This document shows positions 1-6,191 of a stretch of 12,083 nt of DNA, piece after piece. The position numbers were made by a program, and so were the translations under genes. Under the pieces are notes generated by a model. It had not been told where the DNA came from. It searched no databases and worked only from the letters and a program-made list of their open reading frames with translations. Positions within the stretch are counted from its first letter, which is position 1, and the number at the start of each line of letters is the position of its first letter. Origin of the DNA: an uncultured Treponema sp. (GTDB taxonomy: Bacteria; Spirochaetota; Spirochaetia; Treponematales; Treponemataceae); assembly GCA_934699065.1 (NCBI GenBank), contig CAKUWD010000078.1, forward strand, positions 1 through 12,083, given 5' to 3'.

Positions 1-608
1 GCGTTATCCATCGGGTTCAAAACAGTAGAAGCATAAAGCTCCGGCTTGTTTAACTTTTCATCCGTCCGAGGTTCAATCTTTCGAATGAAAACCTTATACG
101 CCCAATGCATGGGCGAACACGGGTTGCAGTCATAAAAGAACTTGTTCTTACAACCTTCCACCTTCATCGCAAGACGAGAGTAGGCTGTTGTAATCGCAGA
201 GTAAGAAATCTGACTCACTTCGTTAAAGTAAATCGTCACATACTCATGACCCAGGATGCGGTCAACCTGTTCTTTATCACCAAGGCCGCCAATCCAAATC
301 TCGCTGCCGTTCCACAAGGTAATCAAACCATCGTGTACGTTAGCTTTGTAATTGTTCGCACCAATCGTTTTGTTCAGCCAGGGAAGTAGCGTTTCATGCA
401 GGACAGAACTTCGGGCATCCTTTGCTCGAAAGCGACAAATCAAATGTCTGCTTCCTGGGTAACGGCAGGCACGAAAGATAATCGCCATTACAAGAACCGT
501 AGTCTTTCCCGAACGCGAACCACCAAAAAGCAGAACGTGTTTCGCAGAAGAACTAAGCAGTTCTAAAGCTTTTTTCTGTACGGCCGTCGGCTTGAACAAT
601 TCACGCAA
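1..608 (-). CDS. terL: Phage terminase large subunit, N-terminal part (runs off the window)
   Basis: This is the ATPase motor that packages phage DNA into proheads. About 202 codons are visible and the C-terminal nuclease domain is outside the window. Translation of the minus strand gives a Walker A motif GGSRSGKT at residues 29-36 and a Walker B-like strand VTIYFNE at 124-130, with Asn in place of the usual Asp before the catalytic Glu. A coupling-motif-like FFYDCNP lies at 157-163. The frame opens straight after the TAA of the small-subunit gene (609-611). The first ATG in frame lies beyond Walker A, so it cannot be the start. The best start is TTG at 608-606, preceded by AAGGA with a 7-base spacer, inside the end of the upstream gene. 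The gene is therefore translationally coupled to terS, in the same frame and separated only by the stop codon. Identity as a terminase or closely related packaging ATPase is firm. The exact phage group is not determined. Confidence 0.9.
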   Translation of the reverse strand, partial: MRELFKPTAVQKKALELLSSSAKHVLLFGGSRSGKTTVLVMAIIFRACRYPGSRHLICRFRAKDARSSVLHETLLPWLNKTIGANNYKANVHDGLITLWNGSEIWIGGLGDKEQVDRILGHEYVTIYFNEVSQISYSAITTAYSRLAMKVEGCKNKFFYDCNPCSPMHWAYKVFIRKIEPRTDEKLNKPELYASTVLNPMDN

Positions 609-1136
609 TTACAAATCCTTAAATGAATCTGCAAATGTTATTGCAAGCTCGCCTTGGACTGGCTTATTATTTTCTTTGTCTGCACCCGTAATAAACGAAT
701 CCAGCTTTGCAGAACGTTCAAGCAAATCCATTGCGCCGTCTGCATTCAAATCATCAGGCTTCAGCGTTTTAATCCGCTGAGCCACAAGCTCGTCAAAGCC
801 GTTCAGCATTTCCATCTGCCTCTTACGGCGTTCAACTCGCTCAGCTAAAATCTCCCTTTCAGTTTCTTTTGCAATATACGCATCGTATTCAGCTGCACGT
901 TCATTCCAACGGAAGAGCCGTGCATAACGAGCCCAAGAGCCGTACTTATTCGGCTCAATTCCGTTCAGCTCAAGGCAGGCTTTAATGCTGCGTTTGTAGC
1001 CCATAGAACGGAAAAGGCAGAAGGCCTTGAAAGCCTTGGGAGATTCGCCTTCCAATTTTTTCTCCCAAGACTTCAAAACTTCTTCTGTCTGAACAAGTTC
1101 ACTGCTGCTGGTACAAACAGTGTCCTTTTCTCCCAC
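609..1136 (-). CDS. terS: Probable phage terminase small subunit
   Basis: This 175-residue protein sits directly upstream of the large terminase gene, the usual place for the subunit that recognises the packaging site and loads the motor. Residues 30-90 (ESPKAFKAFCLFRSMG, then YGSWARYARLFRWNERAAEYDAY) match a pattern I know from small-subunit-like proteins next to terminases: a helix-turn-helix segment, then a W-x-E-R-A-x-x-Y-D motif. Residues 88-125 are strongly charged and probably form a long helix for oligomerisation. The start is GTG at 1136-1134, with a GGAGG Shine-Dalgarno sequence 8 bases upstream. It begins 22 bases after the stop of the excisionase-like gene, so the two are likely co-transcribed. 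The assignment depends on both position and the motif, because small subunits are very divergent. A generic DNA-binding phage protein is the alternative. Confidence 0.75.
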   Translation of the reverse strand: MGEKDTVCTSSSELVQTEEVLKSWEKKLEGESPKAFKAFCLFRSMGYKRSIKACLELNGIEPNKYGSWARYARLFRWNERAAEYDAYIAKETEREILAERVERRKRQMEMLNGFDELVAQRIKTLKPDDLNADGAMDLLERSAKLDSFITGADKENNKPVQGELAITFADSFKDL

Positions 1137-1158
1137 GCCTAAAACCTCCTTTGCCCGA

Positions 1159-1389
1159 TTATTTATTTACAACGTAGCTTGCGTGTTCTGGTTCATGAAC
1201 AGTGCAAACCATACTTCCAAGCCAGTTATATAAATCCGTCTTACGAAAAATAATGTGTCTGCCATAACTTACATGCGGAATCCTTTTTTCTCTTGCCAGC
1301 CGGTAAATAAAAGTTGTACTGAACTTCAGGTACGCCGCAGCTTCTTCAACCGAAAGCAACTCCATGTTTTCTTTTTCAGTTTCGTCCAT
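1159..1389 (-). CDS. Excisionase-like winged-HTH DNA-binding protein (HTH_17/MerR type)
   Basis: This 76-residue protein carries a classic excisionase-family DNA-binding fold at residues 10-58: ELLSVEEAAAYLKFS, then TFIYRLAREKRIPHV, then YGRHIIFRKTDLYNWL. Proteins of this type either direct integrase toward excision or act as small regulators. The frame is open upstream to an ATG at 1488, but that longer version would translate through a strong terminator hairpin. The ATG at 1389-1387 has GGGAG six bases upstream and starts just before the domain, so I choose it. It lies between integrase and terS. Only about 40 bases separate its start from the end of the terminator hairpin (1430-1462), so its expression may depend on read-through. 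The structural class is well supported. A role as the true Xis is inferred from its position beside the integrase. Confidence 0.82.
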   Translation of the reverse strand: MDETEKENMELLSVEEAAAYLKFSTTFIYRLAREKRIPHVSYGRHIIFRKTDLYNWLGSMVCTVHEPEHASYVVNK

Positions 1390-1429
1390 AAAAATCTCCC
1401 TGGGCTTTTTACGAAGAGCAAAAGAGCAT

Positions 1430-1462
1430 AAAAAAAGCCACAACAGTTTTCTGTTATGGCTT
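1430..1462 (-). terminator. Rho-independent terminator after the integrase
   Basis: On the minus strand a 12-bp stem (arms 1462-1451 and 1446-1435, one T-G wobble) closes an AAAA loop and is followed by a run of seven T. It ends integrase transcription, yet it lies only about 40 bases before the excisionase-like start codon on the same strand. Confidence 0.88.
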
Positions 1463-1487
1463 AATGATAAATCCAAAGTGTTAAGCA

Positions 1488-1535
1488 AAAAGGTTTAGGA
1501 TTTTTAACCCAGAGGTTAATATTTCTAAACCTTTT
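1488..1535 (-). terminator. Nested inverted repeat just after the integrase stop (possible first terminator or operator)
   Basis: The arms AAAAGGTTTAG (1488-1498) and CTAAACCTTTT (1525-1535) are perfectly complementary. Inside them TTAACC (1504-1509) pairs with GGTTAA (1514-1519) around a four-base loop. On the minus strand the distal arm ends in T5, so it could serve as a first, weaker terminator in tandem with the one at 1430-1462. The plus strand also ends in a T run, so it could act in both directions. The symmetrical sequence could instead be a protein-binding site. Confidence 0.5.
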
Positions 1536-1541
1536 CGCACA

Positions 1542-2900
1542 TCAGGCAGAAATAATACATTCCTTCCAGGCATCCTGCATAATACTTCGCATATTATTCA
1601 ATTGCGTCATAGTTTCATGGTCAGCATAATGCAAACTCATAGAAGCACTCTTATGACCAAGAATAGCCTGTACATTTTTAATATCAGTTCTCTGTGCAAG
1701 AAGAGTAGCACAGAAGTGACGCAGGCTGTGAAATACAATGTTTCTCTCTTTGCGTTGTTCTTCGCTAATTCCAATTTCACTAAGAGCCTCATAAAAGCTG
1801 TCCTGGTAATAAGCAGGTCTGCAAGGAATCTCCGGTTTTACGTTACTGAAAAATACATAACTCAAATCAGAATAATTAGGATTCAATCTTGCTCTGTTCA
1901 TAAGCTGCAAAAGAAGCTCACGTGTAACAGGCACATCACGCTCTTCTGTATTCTTCGTAGACTTCAAACCGTCCTTCTCATTCCAGCTGTGACGAATGTG
2001 TAAAACTTCAGCCTGCATATCAAGGTCGCAAACTCTAAGTCCGCTAATCTCTCCGGCACGCAAACCACAGTAAGCCGCAAGTTCAAAAGCAAGTTTTCCA
2101 AGATGGTTTCTCCAGTCTAGATTCAAAAGAGAGCGAACTTCACTTTCAGTCGGAATGTCACGCTTTTCATTGCTAATACCATAACGCTCAGCACCAGCCA
2201 TAGGGTTAAACGAAATTTTACGCTTATCAAAAAGATATCCAATCGCCTTACTTCCACAAGTAATCGCATGGTTTACAGTAGAGCCCGAAAGTTTCTTTAC
2301 CGTGTAGAGGTAAAAGAAAAAGTCATCAAGCTCATCCTGTTCCAAATCTTCAACAAGCTTGTCAGGTCCAAAGTACGGAAGCCAGTGATTCTTAGCAAGG
2401 CCCTTCATAGCATCAGTATGCATACGCGAAAGTTTTTTACCCTTGGCAAAAGAACGCTGCAGAGCTTCAGACTTATCGTAGTCCCAGAAGTTAATTAAGA
2501 ACTCAGCAAGCTTAATGTCAGATTTTTTCGGAGCTGGTTTTTCAACAGAAACAGGAGCAACAGTTTGGGCAGGAGTGGAGAGAGGAGCAGATGCAACAAC
2601 AGCTGCAGAACCGAGCTTATCAGAAAGCAGTAAAGCCAAAGTTCGTACATCAGATTCAGTAAGACAGTCAATAATGCCTTTTAAGTTTTTCGAAGCAGAA
2701 GAATCAGGTGAAAGAAATTTGCGGGAATTACTACGAGCTTCCGGCCGACCGTTTTGTACCCAGTCCGCCGCAATAACAGTTGCTTCTACCTTGTCCTTAC
2801 AGTGGGTACTTTTAGTTGCACCTTTAAGACCAGAAACAGGATCAATAAAAACAACATTGTAATAACCAGATTTGTTTTTGAAGAGATAGAATTGACGCAT
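1542..2900 (-). CDS. int: Tyrosine-family phage integrase (site-specific recombinase)
   Basis: This enzyme of 452 residues catalyses integration and excision of the element through a covalent 3'-phosphotyrosine intermediate. The complete catalytic set is visible: Arg281 in CGLRAGEISGLR, probable Lys316 in the STKNTEERDVP hairpin, His391 and Arg394 in HSLRHF, His416 in LGHKS and the nucleophile Tyr425 in MSLHYAD. Residues 128-240 form the SAM-like core-binding domain. Residues 1-60 look like a small N-terminal arm-binding beta domain. A low-complexity Ala/Pro/Ser linker covers about 95-127. ATG at 2900-2898 is preceded by AGGAGG with a 5-base spacer. Its 5' end faces the 3' end of tRNA-Asn across 222 bp that contain tandem 12-bp repeats. 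This is the usual layout of a tRNA-integrating element. The enzyme looks intact and probably functional. Confidence 0.96.
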   Translation of the reverse strand: MRQFYLFKNKSGYYNVVFIDPVSGLKGATKSTHCKDKVEATVIAADWVQNGRPEARSNSRKFLSPDSSASKNLKGIIDCLTESDVRTLALLLSDKLGSAAVVASAPLSTPAQTVAPVSVEKPAPKKSDIKLAEFLINFWDYDKSEALQRSFAKGKKLSRMHTDAMKGLAKNHWLPYFGPDKLVEDLEQDELDDFFFYLYTVKKLSGSTVNHAITCGSKAIGYLFDKRKISFNPMAGAERYGISNEKRDIPTESEVRSLLNLDWRNHLGKLAFELAAYCGLRAGEISGLRVCDLDMQAEVLHIRHSWNEKDGLKSTKNTEERDVPVTRELLLQLMNRARLNPNYSDLSYVFFSNVKPEIPCRPAYYQDSFYEALSEIGISEEQRKERNIVFHSLRHFCATLLAQRTDIKNVQAILGHKSASMSLHYADHETMTQLNNMRSIMQDAWKECIISA

Positions 2901-2939
2901 AGTCGCCTCCTGAGTGGAAAGCGAATAGCATTGGCAGTT

Positions 2940-2987
2940 TTACTATAATCGTTACTACAATTTTTACTACAATCATTACTACAATCG
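2940..2987. repeat. Four tandem 12-bp repeats, probable integrase arm-type sites
   Basis: Four head-to-tail copies of a 12-bp unit occupy 2940-2951, 2952-2963, 2964-2975 and 2976-2987. The consensus is TTACTACAATCN, and the first copy has TATAATCG at its end. The array is flanked by an inverted 8-mer, GTTTTACT at 2937-2944 and AGTAAAAC at 2989-2996. It lies 40-87 bp upstream of the integrase start and about 135 bp from the tRNA. Arm-type binding sites for the integrase N-terminal domain normally lie in this position. On the minus strand the array also covers a weak promoter candidate (TTGTAG at 2972-2967 and TATAGT at 2947-2942, spacer 19), so integrase binding could repress its own gene. The repeats are seen directly and the role is inferred. 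Confidence 0.85.
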
Positions 2988-3054
2988 CAGTAAAACCAGA
3001 ATCGTCGTACCGTTCTTCCTAAGTAAAACCAAACTTCTGATAAGATGATGATTA

Positions 3055-3087
3055 TGCCTAATTCCTTGTAACACAAGTATTTGGGCA
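3055..3087. other. Imperfect hairpin next to the probable attachment region
   Basis: Outer arms TGCCTAA (3055-3061) and TTGGGCA (3081-3087), with one G-T pair, enclose inner arms CTTGT (3065-3069) and ACAAG (3073-3077). Unpaired three-base bulges separate the two stems. No T run follows, so it is not a typical terminator. It sits inside the element, between the tRNA terminator and the integrase promoter region, and may be a protein-binding site. Function unknown. Confidence 0.4.
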
Positions 3088-3088
3088 T

Positions 3089-3119
3089 AAAAAAAGCCTT
3101 TCTCGTTAGAGAAAGGCTT
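3089..3119 (-). terminator. Rho-independent terminator directly after tRNA-Asn
   Basis: On the minus strand an 11-bp perfect stem (arms 3119-3109 and 3104-3094) with a four-base loop is followed by seven T (3095-3089). It begins only three bases past the tRNA discriminator base. It ends tRNA transcription and shields the integrase from it. Because it lies on the integrase side of the tRNA 3' end, it may have been brought in with the element. Confidence 0.92.
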
Positions 3120-3122
3120 AAG

Positions 3123-3165
3123 CGGCTGCTGCAGGTTTTGAACCTGCGACACATGGATTAACAGT
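3123..3165. other. Probable attachment-site junction (att) in the 3' half of tRNA-Asn
   Basis: Tyrosine integrases commonly recombine within the anticodon or T-loop half of a tRNA gene, and the integrated element restores the 3' end. The integrase gene, arm-type-like repeats and tRNA 3' end occur here in the expected order. The crossover and the exact core cannot be set because the second copy lies outside the window. The span given is the tRNA 3' half only. Confidence 0.5.
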
Positions 3166-3195
3166 CCATTGCTCTACCAGCTGAGCTAAGCAACC
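3123..3195 (-). tRNA. tRNA-Asn (anticodon GUU), probable integration target
   Basis: A complete 73-nt cloverleaf can be folded on the minus strand. The acceptor stem is GGTTGCT/AGCAGCC with one wobble pair, and the D stem is GCTC/GAGC. The anticodon stem ATGGA/TCCAT holds loop CTGTTAA with anticodon GTT at 3162-3160. The T stem is GCAGG/CCTGC with loop TTCAAAA, and the discriminator is G, as expected for Asn. The 3' CCA is not encoded. It has its own strong promoter upstream and a terminator immediately downstream. Its 3' half faces the integrase, as in elements that integrate by recreating the tRNA 3' end. Confidence 0.97.
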
Positions 3196-3222
3196 ATCAG
3201 TTCATTGCTGAACGTGAATATT

Positions 3223-3251
3223 AATATATAGAAAAACTAAAGTACTGTCAA
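3223..3251 (-). promoter_or_regulatory. Sigma-70-type promoter of tRNA-Asn
   Basis: On the minus strand TTGACA (3251-3246) and TATATT (3228-3223) are separated by exactly 17 bases. The predicted start is near 3216, about 20 bases before the tRNA. The -35 box lies inside a small perfect dyad, ACTGT-CA-ACAGT (3245-3256), which could be an operator or chance. Confidence 0.88.
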
Positions 3252-3283
3252 CAGTGAATGTAACTTTTTTTATAGATTTTTAA

Positions 3284-6124
3284 TTATTTTTTTGAATCTG
3301 CTGAATAAACGCGGATTTGCGGACGTACAGGAAAGTATTCCATAATTTCGTAAAAATCCTGAGCCTCTGCTTCCTGAATAAAATTGTATTCTTCCAGATA
3401 CCAGTATGCGCCTGAATCAGTTTCCAAACCACTTTGCATCAACATTGCAGTACCTGAGTTTGAACCTGTTTCTGTCATTTGTTTTTGAATCCAGCCGTTT
3501 TTTATATCACGTACAATTCCTTCGTTTGCCTGAATATGGCCTAAAGCTTCTGTAATATTCTGTATGGCAGTTTTATATTGAGCATCAAGTTCTTTAGTGT
3601 GTGCAACATTTTGAATTGTTATTGAGCCAAGATTAATTCCTGCTACTGGCAGTTGCACGGTAACTGTTCTTGAAGAATCTGTTTTAGAAAGAAGTGTTCC
3701 AAGATAACTTAAAACCGCGTTGTAAAGGGCTGCGGCTTTTGTACCTGCTTCCGGTGCTGCACCTGCGTAAATTACCGGATCTAGAAATTCGGTGGTGGGG
3801 ATTAAAACTGCAGGTTGCGGGCCTGCTTTTTCGGCAGGGATGTCTGTGAGGAAGGTGTGGTTAACTTTAACTGTCAGATCTCGTTTTTTTGCGGTAACAG
3901 AGGGCAGGGATGCAGTTTGTGAGCCGGTTCTTGTTAGAAGGCCAAGCGATTCGTCCAGGATGTGAGACAGATTATTATCAAGATTTCCTGCTGCGCAGAT
4001 TGTATAACGTGTGGCATCAAGCAGGGCAGGGTATGCGGCCAGTATTTTTTGATAATCAGTATCCAGAAGAATTTCCTTTTCTGCTTCATAAATATTTGCA
4101 AGAGGGCCTTTTCCAAAAATAGATTCAATCATTTTTGCATACATCTGATTTGAACTGGTTCCGTTTTCCAGACGTTTTCTGTATTTGCGGGAAGAGACAA
4201 CTCTGTCGGCATCTGCAGGAGCAATTTCTCCGTAAATAATTGCATCTGAAATAAGGCGGCAGACTGCAATTGTATCTGTGCTGTCAAATTCTATTATAAT
4301 CTGACTGGAAGAAATTCCGGTCTTGGAAGTTACATAAGGAGCTCCTGTCAAAAGTCCCTGCTCCTGTCCGGCAAGAAGTTTTTTTTGAATCAGGCCTGCA
4401 AGAAGATTTATCATCACTTCTTCAAAACCATTATCATCATTAGAATTATATTTTCCACCTCTTATTGAAAGTAACAAAGAAGTCTGTTCTGAAAGAGGAT
4501 TGTTTTTTGAGTAAAAATGAATTCCGTTTGAAAGCTGATTTTCTGAAATGGAATCAAGATTTTTCTGATAATAATTATTGTCTGCAGCATCAGCTTTGAT
4601 TGTATAAAGCTTTGCCTGCGGCTGAGTTTCTGATTCAGTTCGCATTTCTTTGAACATTGTTTGCACATACCAGGAAGAATTCTTTTCATTGATTTCTTCA
4701 AAGCCAGCAGCCGTATAAGACTTTTTATTTGCCTTATAATCTTTGCTGTTTATGATTATGAAAACAAAAGGCTCTTCGCTTTTAAGTTTAGAAATGCTTT
4801 CTGTAAGGCTGTTGTCACGAAGCTTTTGATTCCGGCTCATAAGCGAAAGCGCCGTCTTCGATTCAAAACCTTCCAGATTTGTCTCCTGTTCCTGGTAGTA
4901 GGGTTGAACTGCCCAGAAAGACGAAAGTGTTTTCATTAATTCTGCTGGAATTGCAGCATTACGGTTTAAACTGTATTCAAGTTGATTTTTTGCATATTCA
5001 AACTCTTCCGGGCGGACAATTTCCGGAATCAAATCAAGCTGTTTCAAAAAAAGTGAAGCCTGCTTAAAGGAAGAAGTTGCTGCTGCGGCTTTTTTGTTTT
5101 CCGGTGGCTGCAAAAGAGTTTGAATAATCAAACGGGAACTGTTTTTTTTATGAGCTGCTGAAACATTTATGTATTCATCACCGGGGATATTTAATTCTTC
5201 AAAACTTAAAACCTGCTGCTTAAAAAGAGAGCTTTCATAACCAAGTGCAAGTGCCATCAGGTCGCTTTCTTCCATATCGAGCATTGTATATTGAACTACA
5301 ATTTGAGTGAGTTCCGGCGAAATTTCATTTGAATGAAAAACATATTTTCTCTGTTTGTTTACAGGAACAGAAGGCTTTTCAACTGGTGTTCTGAAAGAGG
5401 AATAAAATCTGCCAAAGCTGTTACGCAGCATAAGAAGGGTTCTGTCTGCGTTTATGTTTCCACTTATAAAAAGTGCACTGTTTTTAGGTGTATACCACTG
5501 TTCGCTGATCTGCTTGAGAATGGTTCGTGCTGTTTTTTCTGTAGTTTTTTTGAAAAGAGGAGGGTAAATTCCCGAATCATGCTTCCAGGGAGCTTCTGAA
5601 AAAACTCTGGAATCTATGGCGGCGTTTATGTAAAACGACATAGAGTTTGCATTATCGCTGACTTCTTTTTTCAAAGAATTTAGTTGAGAACCTAAAAGAT
5701 CATCAGAAAAATCCGGGGAGAAAACTGCATCTGAAAGGCGAAAAAGAATATCATTTACTTCTGAAGGGCTTGCTTCTATAAAATAACGCGAAGAATCAGC
5801 ATTGCATTGAATATCAGAAAAGTTGATTGCAGGATTTGCGGCCTGAATGAGTTTTGAAAAAAGCTTAAAAAAGCCGCAGGTACTCTGTGTCTGCGAAGAA
5901 AAACCTGCCCGGCAGGTATATTCAATATGAACCTGAGCATCCGAAGAATCTTCCAGAATAAAAACCTGCATGCCGTTTTCGAGAGTATATTCCAGAGTTT
6001 GATTTACCGGGGCAGCAAAAATGGGGTAGAAGAGCAATAAACAGAGAAATGTCATCCCGAGTTTGTTTCGGGATCTTTTTGTAGATGCTGAAACAAGTTC
6101 AGCATGACATATATTTTTTAGCAT
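3284..6124 (-). CDS. Exported M16 (insulinase/pitrilysin)-fold protein lacking the zinc-binding motif
   Basis: This 946-residue protein has the full double-module length of M16 peptidases. The first half starts near residue 43 with LEYTLENGMQVFILED and keeps the family pattern TPKNSALFISGNI at 212-224. The second half starts near 525 with LSNGIHFYSKN, followed by RGGKYNSNDDNGFEEVM and a later CAAGNLDNN strand. The position of the zinc motif HxxEH reads K87-L-F-S90-K91 in GFFKLFSKLI, so both His and the Glu are gone. The second half has none either. It is therefore probably a non-catalytic relative, perhaps a scaffold or a partner of an active M16 protein. A hydrophobic stretch at 24-38 ending FAAP looks like a type I signal peptide, placing it in the periplasm or outside. 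The start is uncertain. ATG 6124-6122 has no clear Shine-Dalgarno site, and its first codons come from a palindromic repeat. Met24 (ATG 6055-6053) is the alternative. Confidence 0.82.
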   Translation of the reverse strand: MLKNICHAELVSASTKRSRNKLGMTFLCLLLFYPIFAAPVNQTLEYTLENGMQVFILEDSSDAQVHIEYTCRAGFSSQTQSTCGFFKLFSKLIQAANPAINFSDIQCNADSSRYFIEASPSEVNDILFRLSDAVFSPDFSDDLLGSQLNSLKKEVSDNANSMSFYINAAIDSRVFSEAPWKHDSGIYPPLFKKTTEKTARTILKQISEQWYTPKNSALFISGNINADRTLLMLRNSFGRFYSSFRTPVEKPSVPVNKQRKYVFHSNEISPELTQIVVQYTMLDMEESDLMALALGYESSLFKQQVLSFEELNIPGDEYINVSAAHKKNSSRLIIQTLLQPPENKKAAAATSSFKQASLFLKQLDLIPEIVRPEEFEYAKNQLEYSLNRNAAIPAELMKTLSSFWAVQPYYQEQETNLEGFESKTALSLMSRNQKLRDNSLTESISKLKSEEPFVFIIINSKDYKANKKSYTAAGFEEINEKNSSWYVQTMFKEMRTESETQPQAKLYTIKADAADNNYYQKNLDSISENQLSNGIHFYSKNNPLSEQTSLLLSIRGGKYNSNDDNGFEEVMINLLAGLIQKKLLAGQEQGLLTGAPYVTSKTGISSSQIIIEFDSTDTIAVCRLISDAIIYGEIAPADADRVVSSRKYRKRLENGTSSNQMYAKMIESIFGKGPLANIYEAEKEILLDTDYQKILAAYPALLDATRYTICAAGNLDNNLSHILDESLGLLTRTGSQTASLPSVTAKKRDLTVKVNHTFLTDIPAEKAGPQPAVLIPTTEFLDPVIYAGAAPEAGTKAAALYNAVLSYLGTLLSKTDSSRTVTVQLPVAGINLGSITIQNVAHTKELDAQYKTAIQNITEALGHIQANEGIVRDIKNGWIQKQMTETGSNSGTAMLMQSGLETDSGAYWYLEEYNFIQEAEAQDFYEIMEYFPVRPQIRVYSADSKK
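6049..6110. repeat. Palindromic interspersed repeat (the HAELVSAS-type element) inside the M16 gene start
   Basis: A 62-bp element is bounded by ATGTCAT (6049-6055) and ATGACAT (6104-6110). It holds two hairpins: ATCCCGA/TCGGGAT (6054-6060 and 6068-6074) and ATGCTGAA/TTCAGCAT (6085-6092 and 6098-6105). The reverse complement of the second hairpin closely resembles the first, so the whole is one large imperfect palindrome. Read on the minus strand it encodes CHAELVSASTK, a peptide I recognise from many translated copies of a repeat found across diverse bacteria. Other copies in this genome cannot be seen from the window. Confidence 0.85.
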
Positions 6125-6162
6125 ATCTGTATTCTAACATAAAATGGATTGCGTCGCTACGC

Positions 6163-6191
6163 ATTATAGGTTAAACTATAAACTATGGTAA
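6163..6191 (-). promoter_or_regulatory. Candidate promoter of the M16-like gene
   Basis: On the minus strand a perfect TATAAT (6168-6163) follows a weaker TTACCA (6191-6186) with a 17-base spacer. The -35 box overlaps the start codon of the divergent gene at 6185, so the two start regions are intertwined within 60 bp. Between the -10 box and the coding start lies a small hairpin, TGCGT-CGCT-ACGCA (6150-6163). Confidence 0.6.

Noticed and set aside
1390..1488. N-terminal extension of the excisionase-like protein from ATG 1488
   Set aside because: It would be translated through a strong terminator hairpin. The ATG at 1389 has a good Shine-Dalgarno site and fits the domain start.
2515..2862. 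Plus-strand 115-codon frame opposite the integrase
   Set aside because: It is Ala/Thr-rich because it lies opposite the integrase linker. It shows no independent coding signs.
2940..2987. Repeats as a CRISPR array or plasmid-type origin iterons
   Set aside because: The units are contiguous with no spacers, so it is not CRISPR. There is no replication initiator gene or AT-rich origin module beside them, while the integrase and tRNA context fits arm-type sites.
3055..3087. Hairpin as a second tRNA terminator
   Set aside because: The stem has internal bulges and no T run follows on either strand.
2786..3154. Minus-strand 122-codon reading frame with a CSND-type four-residue repeat
   Set aside because: It overlaps the tRNA, its terminator and the integrase 5' end. 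The peptide repeat only reflects the 12-bp DNA repeats, and no start signal is seen.
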